DNA of 64,000 nucleotides from Terrimicrobium sacchariphilum (lineage in GTDB: Bacteria; Verrucomicrobiota; Verrucomicrobiia; Chthoniobacterales; Terrimicrobiaceae): NCBI RefSeq assembly GCF_001613545.1, contig NZ_BDCO01000003.1, positions 496,001 through 560,000 of the forward strand. The letters run 5' to 3'. Shown here in pieces: positions 7,362 through 16,556 of the stretch. The first letter of the stretch is position 1; every line of letters starts with the position of its first letter. The position numbers and the translations under genes are program-made. The notes under the pieces were generated by a model. That model was not told the DNA's origin. It was given only the letters and a program-made list of their open reading frames with translations, and made no database searches.

Positions 7362-9866
7362 CTACTCTGGGGTTGGAATGGTGGTGGGATCGCCAGACAC
7401 TGCCTCGGAGCTCATGGCCTGAGCGCTGGGCTGGGCGGTAATCTCGTCTTCCTCGTCGACCTTGATCAAAGGCTGACCGGCGGGATCGAGAAGATTGGCT
7501 GTGACGAACATGATCAGGTTGCGCTTGATGTGCTGATCTGCGGTCGTACGGAAGAGGCGGCCTGCGAGCGGGATGTCTCCGAGGATCGGAGTTTTGTCCT
7601 CGACCTTCTGGACGTCCTCGCGGATGAGACCGCCAAGCACCACCGTCTGGCCGTCATAGACCGTCACGTCAGTCGTCACCTCACGAGTGGAGAAGACCGG
7701 CTGGTTGATGATGTTCTCCGTGGCGACGAAGGTGTAGGTCGGTGAGAGGAAGGAGACGATCGGCGTGGTAGTCGTTGTCAGCACCGCTGCAACAGAAGCG
7801 CTGATCGGGCTGCCGTAGTTGATGAAGCCATCGAACTCCACGACTCGCGGCGAAAGTGTAAGATCGATCGTGAATCCGTCGGGTCCAACCGTGGGTTCGA
7901 CTTCCAGCGTGATACCGACGGGCTTGGTGTCAAACGCCGTGGGTGTCGTCGGGATGACGGGCTGGAAAGTGCTTCCCGTGGAAGCGGATACCTGCGGCAG
8001 ATCGTACTCGGTTGGGTAGCGGAACTCGCGAACGATCTGGATCGTGGCGCGCTGGCCGCTCTTGGTCGTCACCTTGGGAGAGCTGACGAGATCCACGCCC
8101 TTGGACTGGCTGAGGGCGCGGATGACCACCTGAAACTGAGGATTCGTAAAGACACCTGCGAGGGTGAATGCTCCAGCCGCTGGCCCGAGCGGGCTGCCGA
8201 AGAGCAGGGCATCCACCGCGTTCACGCTGATTGCAGAACTGCCAGTGCGGTTTCCCGATGTGATCGGGCCGGAGGTCGCGTTGCTCGCGCCGACCGGTGT
8301 CGTCGTTCCCTGGTTGATGAACGGATAGCGGGAGCTGTTGATGGACTGGCCGAAGCCTTGCGTGCCGCCGCCACCATAGACACCCGTGCCAAACGGGAGC
8401 TTGAACTGTCCGAGGAGCCAGTCAAAGCCAAGCTCGTTGAGGTTGTTTTGAGTGACCTCGAGGAATTTCGACTCGATCTCGACCTGGCTCGGCGGGGTCT
8501 GGAGTTGGACCTCCACGAGGGAATCGATGATATCGAGATTTGCCTGCGTGTTCTTGACGATCAGCTTGCTCGAGGCTGTGAGGAAGTTGGCGCTTGCCCC
8601 GGTCGGGAAAGTGACGCCATTGGCCTCGAGAAATTGGCGAGCCGTCGAACGAGCGGCGACCGAAGACATGGAACCCGGAGCCACTTGAATGCCACCGCCG
8701 CCAGCAGAGGCTGAGGAGTCGGAGCTGGCTGGGAGAGCCGTGATGAAACTCGGAGGGACCTTGTATTCCTTGGTGATCAGGATATCGGTCGGCTCCGACT
8801 GGGGAACAACCACGACCGCGTAAGGCTCGATCTTGAGCTTCAGGTTTGCCGCCTTGGCGACATAGTCGATGGCCGTGCGGAGCGGGACGTCATTCAGAGA
8901 AAGGGAAATGCGCTGCTGGGCCTCCGGTGCATCGGGGCTGAGCTTGAGCACGATATTCACGCCGCGGCGGGAGGGATCCTGTTCGCTGGTGTCGAGAGCG
9001 ACCGCGCGCTGCTTGAGGAAGTCGAGAGCCTCGCGGATCGTTGCGTCGTTGAAGTCAACGCGGGGAATGATGATATCGTCGAGCTTGCGATTGATGGCCG
9101 AGGTGCCGCGGGTATCGAGCTGCGGCTGGTCGATGATGTTGGACCCCTTGACGTCAAATTTGCGAACAGGCAGCTCCCAGCCCTTGACGACCTCACGCAG
9201 CATGTCGCCGCGGGCTTCGTCGTAAGCGGTATTGGAGTATTTGGTACGGGCATTATTGACCAGTTCCATTCCTCGGCGGGCCGCGATGTTGTAGCGATCA
9301 ATATTGAGCACCTGCTCGTAGCGCTTCTGGGCCAGATCGAAACGTCCGGAATCGTAGAATCCTTGCGCCTCCGAGAGGAGTTGCTTCACTTCCTCGATGT
9401 TCGCGATGAAGTTGGGCGTGAGTGTTTTGTTAAAGGTGTTCGGGTCCTTCAGCTTGGCCTGCAGAGCGAGGGCCGGGGCGTAGGTCGGGTTGTATCGATC
9501 CTCGAGCACTACAGCCACTGTGCTGCTGGCATCCTGGAAGCGACCTTCAGAAACGCGCTGTTCGGCGAGTTTCACGGCAGCCTGACTGAAACCGGTGAGT
9601 GCCGTGGTGCGGAGGGTGCTGGAGGCATCTCCGCCGGAGGGGAGGACATCGACTGCACTCTTGTAAAAGGCGAACGCCGTCTCGTAGTCCTGATTTTTCA
9701 TCGCCTGCTGTCCTTTGGCGATGGCGTCTTCGGCGTAGTTCTTGAGCTGTTCCTGTCGCCGGATTTCGCGCTCCGCAAGTCCCTGAACGCCAGTTTGAGC
9801 AAGCGAGGTGGCGGTACTGAGAGCAAGCGAAGCGGCTGCGACGGCGGTTAGGATTTGCAACTTCAT
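7362..9866 (-). CDS. Secretin-like outer-membrane protein, second tandem copy (Amuc_1098-like)
   Basis: An 834-residue paralogue of the adjacent secretin with the same order of parts: signal peptide (MKLQILTAVAAASLALSTAT), TPR-like region with RFDLAQKRYEQVL and DRYNIAARRGMELV, N0-like SLNDVPLRTAIDYVAKAANL, and a secretin core with VEIESKFLEVTQNNLNELGF and DKTPILGDIPLAGRLFRT. ATG at 9866 is chosen because it starts a clean signal peptide; the frame stays open 17 codons further upstream. The two copies differ mainly in the variable loops of the core (poly-Thr and Gly/Ser-rich stretches), which suggests an old duplication that has diverged. Confidence 0.87.
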   Translation of the reverse strand: MKLQILTAVAAASLALSTATSLAQTGVQGLAEREIRRQEQLKNYAEDAIAKGQQAMKNQDYETAFAFYKSAVDVLPSGGDASSTLRTTALTGFSQAAVKLAEQRVSEGRFQDASSTVAVVLEDRYNPTYAPALALQAKLKDPNTFNKTLTPNFIANIEEVKQLLSEAQGFYDSGRFDLAQKRYEQVLNIDRYNIAARRGMELVNNARTKYSNTAYDEARGDMLREVVKGWELPVRKFDVKGSNIIDQPQLDTRGTSAINRKLDDIIIPRVDFNDATIREALDFLKQRAVALDTSEQDPSRRGVNIVLKLSPDAPEAQQRISLSLNDVPLRTAIDYVAKAANLKLKIEPYAVVVVPQSEPTDILITKEYKVPPSFITALPASSDSSASAGGGGIQVAPGSMSSVAARSTARQFLEANGVTFPTGASANFLTASSKLIVKNTQANLDIIDSLVEVQLQTPPSQVEIESKFLEVTQNNLNELGFDWLLGQFKLPFGTGVYGGGGTQGFGQSINSSRYPFINQGTTTPVGASNATSGPITSGNRTGSSAISVNAVDALLFGSPLGPAAGAFTLAGVFTNPQFQVVIRALSQSKGVDLVSSPKVTTKSGQRATIQIVREFRYPTEYDLPQVSASTGSTFQPVIPTTPTAFDTKPVGITLEVEPTVGPDGFTIDLTLSPRVVEFDGFINYGSPISASVAAVLTTTTTPIVSFLSPTYTFVATENIINQPVFSTREVTTDVTVYDGQTVVLGGLIREDVQKVEDKTPILGDIPLAGRLFRTTADQHIKRNLIMFVTANLLDPAGQPLIKVDEEDEITAQPSAQAMSSEAVSGDPTTIPTPE

Positions 9867-9981
9867 CGGGAAACTGTTCTTGGGGATGTCTTTTGAATAA
9901 CCATATGCCCGAGGCACAAGGTCTCGGTGCGCTGCGGTGATATTCCGAAGGCGCGCATGGTTAGGCTAGGGCAGGCGGCAC

Positions 9982-10917
9982 TTATTGGGCTGGGAGGATT
10001 TTGTGTTCCTCACCAGATTGGAGGTCTTTTATTAGGGCTTCTGATTGGGAAATGTCAATGAGTTTATACTTCCGGTCGCTCTGCGGAGCGAGGGTGAACT
10101 CGTCATCCTTTTTCACCGTAAAGTGCGAATTATCATAGAGGTATGAGAATTCGCCGAATGACGTCGGGTCGTTCGCTTCCTTGCGGAACACGAGGACGAG
10201 TTTCTGACCGGTTTCGGTATTTTCGATGGTGAGCTCAGAGACATCGACCTCCATTTCGTCCTTGGTCATCTTGCTGGGCTTGTACGAGAGCAGCTTGTAC
10301 GGGGTTCCCTCGACCATTTGTCCGAGCTGGAGGAACTGGGTGCGGCTCTTTCCGTCGATGGCGTTGATCGTGAAGGTCTGCCCTTCATCAGGCGTGCCGG
10401 TGAATTTCAGGCGGAACGGCTTGGAGATGAACTTTGCGAGGCGGAGCTTCGTCCAGTACGGCGGGACGGATTTTGCGTCGAGAGGATCAGTGTTGTTGAG
10501 AAACTCCTCGAGATTGGAGAAGCGATCGCCATCCGGATCCTGGTCCTTGATGTCGCCTTCCCAATAGGGGAGATCATATTTGATCAGCCAGGCATTGGTA
10601 ATCGGAGCGTGGAGGTCTTTCCCAGCAGCGAGAGGGTCGATCAGCTCGTTGTCCAACAACACGTAGGGACGTGAGATGAAGAGTGAGCCATCGTGAGAGG
10701 TCCACGTCTTTGGCTTATCCACTGTCTGGCTCGCGGTTTGCAGGGCTTCGATCGGGAGAGGCTTGATCGTATTGTCCGGGCGCTTCGAAGAGTTTCGACT
10801 TGAGAAGGTGCCCGGGAAATCCTGCGAACCCAGAACGATAAATACGCTGGAGCCGATCAGGGCGAGGATGGCGACGGCCAGGATGGCGCGCTCGTAGTTC
10901 TTTTTCAACCAGTCCAT
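9982..10917 (-). CDS. Single-pass protein, Amuc_1099-like pilus-cluster component
   Basis: A 311-residue protein with an N-terminal membrane anchor (about residues 10-29 after MDWLKKNYERA) and a periplasmic region. A segment with DQDPDGDRFSNLEEFLNNTDP resembles the calcium-binding type-3 repeats found in many Verrucomicrobia surface proteins. The beta-rich C-terminus has no recognised domain. It occupies the Amuc_1099 position between the Amuc_1100-like gene and the secretins. ATG at 10917 is chosen: it leaves one base after the upstream stop codon and places the anchor at the N-terminus, while the open frame 12 codons further upstream overlaps the neighbour. The function is probably structural within the pilus-like machine. 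Confidence 0.7.
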   Translation of the reverse strand: MDWLKKNYERAILAVAILALIGSSVFIVLGSQDFPGTFSSRNSSKRPDNTIKPLPIEALQTASQTVDKPKTWTSHDGSLFISRPYVLLDNELIDPLAAGKDLHAPITNAWLIKYDLPYWEGDIKDQDPDGDRFSNLEEFLNNTDPLDAKSVPPYWTKLRLAKFISKPFRLKFTGTPDEGQTFTINAIDGKSRTQFLQLGQMVEGTPYKLLSYKPSKMTKDEMEVDVSELTIENTETGQKLVLVFRKEANDPTSFGEFSYLYDNSHFTVKKDDEFTLAPQSDRKYKLIDISQSEALIKDLQSGEEHKILPAQ

Positions 10918-10918
10918 G

Positions 10919-11848
10919 TTATTTCGAAGCTTTCTCGGGGGTCGGGTCGGCAAAGTCGATCATCTCCAGGTGGAGGGAGACCCGGACGAGTTCACGCCCG
11001 AGGACGACGTTGAGGTCTTTTTTGGCCGTCTCTGTGGTGGTGGGAGTGTAGGCCGTATTGGGGGTGGCTTCAGCTTGGGCGACCGGAGGACCCGCCTGGT
11101 TGGTATTCTCCACGTTTACGCTGCGGATGATGAGGAACTGGTTGTCGTTGAGGAGGGAGTTGAAGGCGACCCGGAACTTGCTCTGCTCGGAAGTGAACGA
11201 GATATCGAAGGGCGAGCGCTCGAGAACCTTCACCGGGGTGGCTGGACCGTTATTGCCGCCCTTTTTCTGGTTGGCGGCAGCCGCTTGCTGGCTCGGGGCA
11301 TTGTTTCCCTCCTGGATGAGTGGAGCGCGGACCAATCCATCGATGGACTGGACGCGGAAATCAATGAGTCGGAGTACGAGCTGCTTGATGACAGTCAATT
11401 GCCGGGCGAGGAAGGGAGCCGCCTGTTCCGAAGGAAGGGAGTTCGCGTATTGGCTGAAGCCAAGGTAGAAATCGGTCGGAAGGCCGACGCCCGCCTGCTT
11501 GGCTTTGTCGGCGACTTCATTCACCGAGGCTCGAAGATCGTCCTGAAACCTCTGGGGATTGACCGACATGTCGAGCGGTGCCTCCATTGCGGCAAGTTTC
11601 TTGCGCAGCGAGAGCAACTGCTCCTTGTACTGTTCGGTCTGGGCTTTGCTTTTCTCCAGATTTTCAACGCTCGGGAACGGGACGCGTTCCTGGAGGCCGT
11701 GAAGTTTGGTGATAGCCTGGTTATAGGCTTCGGTAGCTTCCTGAGACCGCGTGAGAGCTTGCGAAAGGAGGAAAGCAAAGGCACCGGCTCCCACGATCGT
11801 GAAAGCGGTGATTCCGGCTAAAAAGGGGTTTTCCTGGAGCCACTTCAT
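10919..11848 (-). CDS. Amuc_1100-like membrane-anchored protein
   Basis: A 309-residue protein with a short cytoplasmic N-terminus, one transmembrane helix (about residues 10-32), a periplasmic coiled coil (about 40-90) and an alpha/beta domain ending in ELVRVSLHLEMIDFADPTPEKASK-type strands (the final strand motif is VSLHLEMIDF). This is the layout of Akkermansia Amuc_1100, which has a PilO-like fold and ends in VSLNLVHF. A Gln/Ala/Gly-rich linker near residues 185-205 also has a counterpart there. It overlaps the PilM-PilN gene by 4 bp (ATGA), which suggests coupled translation. The assignment rests on architecture, local similarity and gene order. Confidence 0.75.
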   Translation of the reverse strand: MKWLQENPFLAGITAFTIVGAGAFAFLLSQALTRSQEATEAYNQAITKLHGLQERVPFPSVENLEKSKAQTEQYKEQLLSLRKKLAAMEAPLDMSVNPQRFQDDLRASVNEVADKAKQAGVGLPTDFYLGFSQYANSLPSEQAAPFLARQLTVIKQLVLRLIDFRVQSIDGLVRAPLIQEGNNAPSQQAAAANQKKGGNNGPATPVKVLERSPFDISFTSEQSKFRVAFNSLLNDNQFLIIRSVNVENTNQAGPPVAQAEATPNTAYTPTTTETAKKDLNVVLGRELVRVSLHLEMIDFADPTPEKASK

Positions 11849-13608
11849 GGCAGAGCGATGGGATTACGGAGGGGTAGGATGATTGTGTAGGGATACGCCC
11901 AGCTTCTGCCATCGGGGGTCGTGCGCTGTGGCACGATGTCGGTGTCTTTCTTTCCTTCCAGATTGAAGGCAGGCGATTCTTTGAGCTGTTTTACGAATTC
12001 GTCGATGACCTTTGGGGCATCCAGACGATCGGGCGGATTGGCCAGAAAGAGGCCGTTGATCTGAAGGGCATCGATTTTCGGCGGGCCGGCATCGGGTTTT
12101 GCTCCAGGCGCCGGAGTTGTCGCGACGGGGGTGACGGCGGCGGTTTTCGTTCCTCCAAAGCTGTAGGGTTTGCCTTGCGACAGCGGCTGGAGGTTGGTGA
12201 CCCAGATATTATAAGCCGGGAGTCGCGTTGCGAGTTCGTCGACGACGTTTGCCCAGATCGCGCGCTCCGCGACGGTGAGGATGAGCGGGGCGGCTGTCTC
12301 CTGGAGGGCTTTGTTCTCGGCGTCCACCCCGGCAAATTGATTTGCCACCTGCTCGAGGCGGGAAGCCTCGGCGGTCACGCTATCAAGCTGCTCCTGGGTG
12401 ATGTCGGCGGAGCGATTGACGAAATACCACCATGCGCCGAGCGAGGCGATGATGCAGAGCGAGGCGAGAACGAGGAACGGCTTGCGTTTGGCGAGGTCCT
12501 GCTCGCGGACGACGCTCTGTGGGCGGAGATTAATCTCCACGGGGCAGTTGCCGATGGCGCGCAGGGCGCATCCCACGACTTCGCCCAAGGCATGAGCCCG
12601 GGTTGAGGCAAAATCCGCTACGACCTGACTGTTGACCGTGACGTTGCGAAGGGGATTGAAATACTCAATCGGCGTCTGCAGCTTCTCGCTGAAAAACTCG
12701 ACCATGTAGGGGAGGCCTACGGTACCGCCGCAGAGGAAAGTGCGGACAGGGGCGCTGCCTCCCTGGTTTTGGCGGTAAAAGCTGATCGAGCGGGCGATAT
12801 CTGCGTGCAGGCGGGTCATGGTGTTGCGCACGATCTTCGAGATGCGCATTTCCGTCGGGTCCTCCGGCTCGGCGTAGGCTCCGCCCAGACCGACAAATCC
12901 CTTTTCGAGCTTCAACTTCTCGCCGACAGTAACATCCTGCTTGAACTCCTTGGCGACGGCGGCACTGATGGTATTGCCTCCGACCGGAATGCTGCGGCTG
13001 AAAACGCGATCACCTTCCACGAAAATGAGGTTCGTGGTCCGCGCGCCGATATCGACCAGCAGCGAGCAGCCGCTCAGGTCGCTATAGTTGTAGCGAAAAG
13101 CGTTGTAGAGAGCCATCGGGGCGACGTCGATCGTCGCGCTGCGGAAACCGCCCTTGTTGATGGACGAGTTGATGTCTCCCAGTTGATCGGCCTTGATGGC
13201 GACGAGGACAACGTTCCAGTTGTTGTCCTTGGCTTCGCCCATGATCTGATGGTCCCAGACCACTTCATCAATGGGGAAGGGGACGTTCTGCTGGGCTTCA
13301 AAACCGATGATGCTTTCCACATCGTTCGGGCTGCTGCCGGGCAGTTTGACGAAGCGAGTGAAAACCGCCTGCGACGGGAGGGCAAAATGGATTTTTTCCT
13401 TGGCGGAAATTCCCAGAGCTTTGCGCAGGTTGGCCACTGCGGCCTCGATCTGCGCGGGACGAGTCAGATCCGCTGCCGGATCGACGATCAGCTCCTCTTG
13501 CTGGCAGGCGTGAAGGGTGACGCCGCCAGACGGGTTGGTGTGAAATTCCGCCAAAGTGACGGTCTGCATGCCCAGATTGAGGGCGAAGATACGGTTAGGC
13601 GAGGCCAT
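11845..13608 (-). CDS. pilM: PilM-PilN fusion, pilus inner-membrane platform protein (Amuc_1101-like)
   Basis: A 587-residue protein. Residues 1-375 are an actin-like PilM domain with the nucleotide-binding signatures FALNLGMQTV, LLVDIGARTTNLIF and FLCGGTVGLPYM. The motif INLRPQSVVREQ follows, corresponding to the INLLP motif at the start of PilN, then a transmembrane helix (about 390-410) and a periplasmic coiled coil plus an alpha/beta domain typical of PilN. In type IV pilus systems PilM and PilN are separate and bind each other through this motif; here they are covalently joined. It probably recruits the Amuc_1100-like (PilO-like) partner encoded directly downstream with a 4-bp overlap. 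Confidence 0.85.
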   Translation of the reverse strand: MASPNRIFALNLGMQTVTLAEFHTNPSGGVTLHACQQEELIVDPAADLTRPAQIEAAVANLRKALGISAKEKIHFALPSQAVFTRFVKLPGSSPNDVESIIGFEAQQNVPFPIDEVVWDHQIMGEAKDNNWNVVLVAIKADQLGDINSSINKGGFRSATIDVAPMALYNAFRYNYSDLSGCSLLVDIGARTTNLIFVEGDRVFSRSIPVGGNTISAAVAKEFKQDVTVGEKLKLEKGFVGLGGAYAEPEDPTEMRISKIVRNTMTRLHADIARSISFYRQNQGGSAPVRTFLCGGTVGLPYMVEFFSEKLQTPIEYFNPLRNVTVNSQVVADFASTRAHALGEVVGCALRAIGNCPVEINLRPQSVVREQDLAKRKPFLVLASLCIIASLGAWWYFVNRSADITQEQLDSVTAEASRLEQVANQFAGVDAENKALQETAAPLILTVAERAIWANVVDELATRLPAYNIWVTNLQPLSQGKPYSFGGTKTAAVTPVATTPAPGAKPDAGPPKIDALQINGLFLANPPDRLDAPKVIDEFVKQLKESPAFNLEGKKDTDIVPQRTTPDGRSWAYPYTIILPLRNPIALP

Positions 13609-13647
13609 CAGGCTGTTGGAGGTGATTCTTTGGTGTAGGCGGGGTGC

Positions 13648-14271
13648 TTAATTGCCGGAGGTCTTGGCTTTGACCGGCTCGAAATAATCCCATGCGAGAT
13701 GGGAGAAGGGGGTTTCCGTTTTATTCAGAACGAATCCCTGGACAGGCTGGAATTGGGTCCACCATTCGCCGCGTCCTTTGAGGCTGTTGGTGGCAACGAC
13801 CTGTCCCTGGCTGGTGATGGTCACGCCCACGTCAAAGACCGTGCTGGCCGGATTGGTCAGGGAGCCGCCATCGAAGAAGCGTTCCAAGGTGCGCGGGGCG
13901 ACATACACGACGGACTTGAGATCCTTGCCCGGCATGACCGTGGTATGGGTGACGGTGCCCACCAGCATGGTCGGTTTCCGATCTTCTGTGACCTGCTGGT
14001 TGTTGAGGAGGATGTAGTAGGTAAAGGTGAGGTCGTCGAGGTACTTGACGTCCTTGGTCCGGGGAGTCCAGTCAAACGCGGTCTCGATCTCCAGCCAGTT
14101 CTTTGCCTGCCGTACCCGCTTGTTGTAGGTGCCTGCTCCCTCGGGCGACTGCTGAAATGCCGGAGTGATCTTGTCGATCTTGAAATCGCTGTTCGCGACC
14201 TGCGCGGAAGCGCATGCCATGGAGAGAAGACCAGCTGCGACTACAAGGGGAACCAGTTTGCAGGGAGGCAT
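13648..14271 (-). CDS. Small exported protein, Amuc_1102-like, first gene of the pilus-like operon
   Basis: A 207-residue secreted protein with a signal peptide (MPPCKLVPLVVAAGLLSMACASAQ), followed by a beta-rich domain without a recognised catalytic motif. Its place upstream of the PilM-PilN gene corresponds to Amuc_1102 in Akkermansia. ATG at 14271 is chosen over a TTG seven codons upstream because it opens the signal peptide directly. A Cys near the end of the hydrophobic stretch (LLSMACAS) could alternatively be a lipobox. The function is unknown. Confidence 0.65.
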   Translation of the reverse strand: MPPCKLVPLVVAAGLLSMACASAQVANSDFKIDKITPAFQQSPEGAGTYNKRVRQAKNWLEIETAFDWTPRTKDVKYLDDLTFTYYILLNNQQVTEDRKPTMLVGTVTHTTVMPGKDLKSVVYVAPRTLERFFDGGSLTNPASTVFDVGVTITSQGQVVATNSLKGRGEWWTQFQPVQGFVLNKTETPFSHLAWDYFEPVKAKTSGN

Positions 14272-14300
14272 AGGGGGAGAAAAATATCCCAAATTCGCCG

Positions 14301-14323
14301 ATTAGTTCAATACATTAACTAAT
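14301..14323. promoter_or_regulatory. Inverted repeat upstream of the pilus-like operon
   Basis: ATTAGTT (14301-14307) and AACTAAT (14317-14323) are perfect 7-bp arms around a 9-bp AT-rich spacer, 30-52 bp upstream of the operon's first start codon, in a 158-bp divergence-free gap. The position suits an operator. No cognate regulator is identifiable nearby. Confidence 0.4.
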
Positions 14324-14450
14324 TTAATCACGATTCCCAGTCACCGTGCGTCGGGAATTCCTGTGTGAGCCGGTTTTCTCTGGGAAATTCGGAGAAAATA
14401 TCCGGTCGACCGGGAGGGGGGAATGCAGCTTCTCCGCAGGTATGGAAGGG

Positions 14451-15842
14451 CTATTTTGCGCCAGATCCCAGGAGCACCGCCGGTACGGTTCGGATCAGGA
14501 TGCCGAAATCAAGTGAGAGCGACCAGTGATCGATATACTCCAGGTCCATCTGCACCCAGTCGTCAAAGCTTGTTACGTTGTTGCGTCCCCGCACCTGCCA
14601 GATGCAGGTGAGCCCGGGCTTCATGCTGAGTCGTCGCCGATGGGAGACGTTTTGGAATTGCTCAACCTCGTAAAGCGGCAGGGGGCGGGGGCCGACGAGG
14701 CTCATCTCTCCTCGGAGCACGTTAAAGAGCTGGGGTAGTTCGTCGAGGCTGGTCTTGCGCAACCAGCGGCCAATGGGCGTGATGCGCGGATCGTTTTGCA
14801 CTTTGAAGACGGGTCCGCTCATTTCATTCAGGGCCTGGAGCTCCGCCTGACGTTTTTCGGCATCCGAGTACATTGTTCGGAACTTGAACATGGTGAACGG
14901 CTTACCGTGAATCCCAGCGCGGCGCTGCCGGAAGATGATCGGGCCTGGGGACGTGAACTTCACCAGCAGCGCGATGATGATGAGCGCTGGGCTGATGACG
15001 AGCAAGCCGAGCGCAGAGCTGGCTCGATCAAAGGCCGCTTTCACCAGCAAGGCCCATGAAACGTCGGGAGTGGCGCGAAAGACCAGCATGGGACGCCGGC
15101 CCAGGCTCTCGTAGGTGGGTCGGGCGACCGAAGTGCGAATAAAATCCGCGCTCAACCAGGCTTCGACTCCCTCGACTTCGCAGGCTTCGATGGCTTTCTG
15201 CACGGTTTCCAGCTCGATGCGCCGGAAGGCGAGGATGACACGACCGACATTCTGGCGATGAATGGCATCGACGAGATTTGCCACCGGAGACTTCTCCAAA
15301 TCGACCAGCTCCACGACGGTGATCTCCAGCCGCTGGGAGGGGCTGAAAGCGGCGACGATTTCGCGGGCTTTGTCCAATTCCCCCGCGATGATGATTCGTT
15401 CGCCAGCCCCGCCAAGGGAGAGTTGATGAATCCGTCGCCAGACCGCCAGACGTTCCTTGATGATCAGCGCAGCGGGAGCGAGAAGGCAAAACAGGATGAG
15501 GACGGAGCGGCTCGGCACCTCCTGACGGAGGAAGATTACCGCGGCACCCAGCATGAGGCCGAGGAAGACCCCCGCCCGGGCGATCTGCTGGAGAGAGCGA
15601 ACGATGGTTTTTTCCAGCGGATAGTTATAGTAGCCCTGCACCTCAAGGAGAAACGGGCCGAAAGGCATGATGATCGCCAGCATCCAGAGAAACCGCTCGA
15701 ACCCCGGGATGTCGTAGGCATGATCGAGGACGATGAACTTCGTCGCGCGAAGCGTGTACGCAAACCAGAACATCGCGCCTAGTATGAAGGCATCGATCAA
15801 CTGGTTGAGTTGAAGGTTTATTTCGGTTTTTCGTGCCAGCAT
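14451..15842 (-). CDS. Polyprenyl-phosphate sugar-1-phosphate transferase (exopolysaccharide initiation)
   Basis: A 463-residue inner-membrane enzyme that loads the first sugar phosphate onto undecaprenyl phosphate to start polysaccharide synthesis. Four N-terminal membrane helices (to about residue 150) and a Rossmann-like central domain precede the C-terminal bacterial sugar transferase domain, with KRAAFDR-like entry helix ([16 protein letters not shown]), [20 protein letters not shown], the catalytic region [24 protein letters not shown] and [17 protein letters not shown] at 15842 is chosen; the alternative TTG five codons upstream adds little. No other polysaccharide-assembly genes are adjacent, so the product polymer is unknown. 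Confidence 0.88.
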   Translation of the reverse strand: MLARKTEINLQLNQLIDAFILGAMFWFAYTLRATKFIVLDHAYDIPGFERFLWMLAIIMPFGPFLLEVQGYYNYPLEKTIVRSLQQIARAGVFLGLMLGAAVIFLRQEVPSRSVLILFCLLAPAALIIKERLAVWRRIHQLSLGGAGERIIIAGELDKAREIVAAFSPSQRLEITVVELVDLEKSPVANLVDAIHRQNVGRVILAFRRIELETVQKAIEACEVEGVEAWLSADFIRTSVARPTYESLGRRPMLVFRATPDVSWALLVKAAFDRASSALGLLVISPALIIIALLVKFTSPGPIIFRQRRAGIHGKPFTMFKFRTMYSDAEKRQAELQALNEMSGPVFKVQNDPRITPIGRWLRKTSLDELPQLFNVLRGEMSLVGPRPLPLYEVEQFQNVSHRRRLSMKPGLTCIWQVRGRNNVTSFDDWVQMDLEYIDHWSLSLDFGILIRTVPAVLLGSGAK

Positions 15843-15890
15843 ATGGCTACTCGCCAAGGGAGAGGATCAACGCTATCATGTCCTTTAAAT

Positions 15891-16556
15891 ATGCGAAGAA
15901 AGAAAAGGAGCCTTCCGCAATCAGCGGTTGTGGGAACGATTCACACTCTCCGAGGATTCAAACTGGCTCCGAAGGCTGATGTCGACTGGTGCGAGGTGCG
16001 GGTCGACCTCCTGCCGAGGCCTCCTGAACCCGAACTCCTGAACGGTGTTAAGAAACCTTTGATCCTAACAGTGCGTCGCGGGGATGAGGGGGGCGGTCTC
16101 GCCTTGGCCGAAGAGGTGCGGGCGGAACTCTATCACGAGTATCTTCCCCTGGTGGATGCGGTGGATATCGAGGCAAGGTCACTGTCTGCGCTGGAGGGGG
16201 TGGTCGCTGCAGCGAAAATATCCGGCAAACTGGTCGTGGTTTCCTTCCATGACTTTGAGGGTATGCCCTCTTCCCGCCGGCTGCGAAGGATCGAAAAGGG
16301 GGCGCGTGATGACGGAGCCGACATCGTCAAGGTGGCGGCTGTGACGACGGGACCCCGGGATGTCGCAGTCCTCCTGGATTTTCTCGATGGGGCGGAGGGT
16401 GCTGCCTCCGCGATGGGGATGGGCGAGCTTGGCAGGGCGTCCCGATTGCTCCTGGCCAAGGCCGGGTCTGCTCTGAACTACGGCTGGTTGGATAAACCCC
16501 AGGTTCCCGGCCAGTGGCAGGCGGAGGAGTTTGCCGCCTTGTTACGGCAGGCCTGA
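15891..16556 (+). CDS. aroD: 3-dehydroquinate dehydratase, type I
   Basis: A 221-residue TIM-barrel enzyme of the shikimate pathway that dehydrates 3-dehydroquinate through a Schiff base. The active-site residues are visible: EVRVDL (Glu35, Arg37), VDIEA, SFHDFEG (His120) and VKVAAVT (Schiff-base Lys147), plus GMGELGRASR and GSALNYGWL near the end. ATG at 15891 starts just before the first strand (AVVGTI). The start codon of the transporter gene overlaps its stop (TGATG), so aroD, the transporter and trpD form a compact operon that combines two steps of aromatic amino acid synthesis. Confidence 0.9.
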   Translation: MRRKKRSLPQSAVVGTIHTLRGFKLAPKADVDWCEVRVDLLPRPPEPELLNGVKKPLILTVRRGDEGGGLALAEEVRAELYHEYLPLVDAVDIEARSLSALEGVVAAAKISGKLVVVSFHDFEGMPSSRRLRRIEKGARDDGADIVKVAAVTTGPRDVAVLLDFLDGAEGAASAMGMGELGRASRLLLAKAGSALNYGWLDKPQVPGQWQAEEFAALLRQA

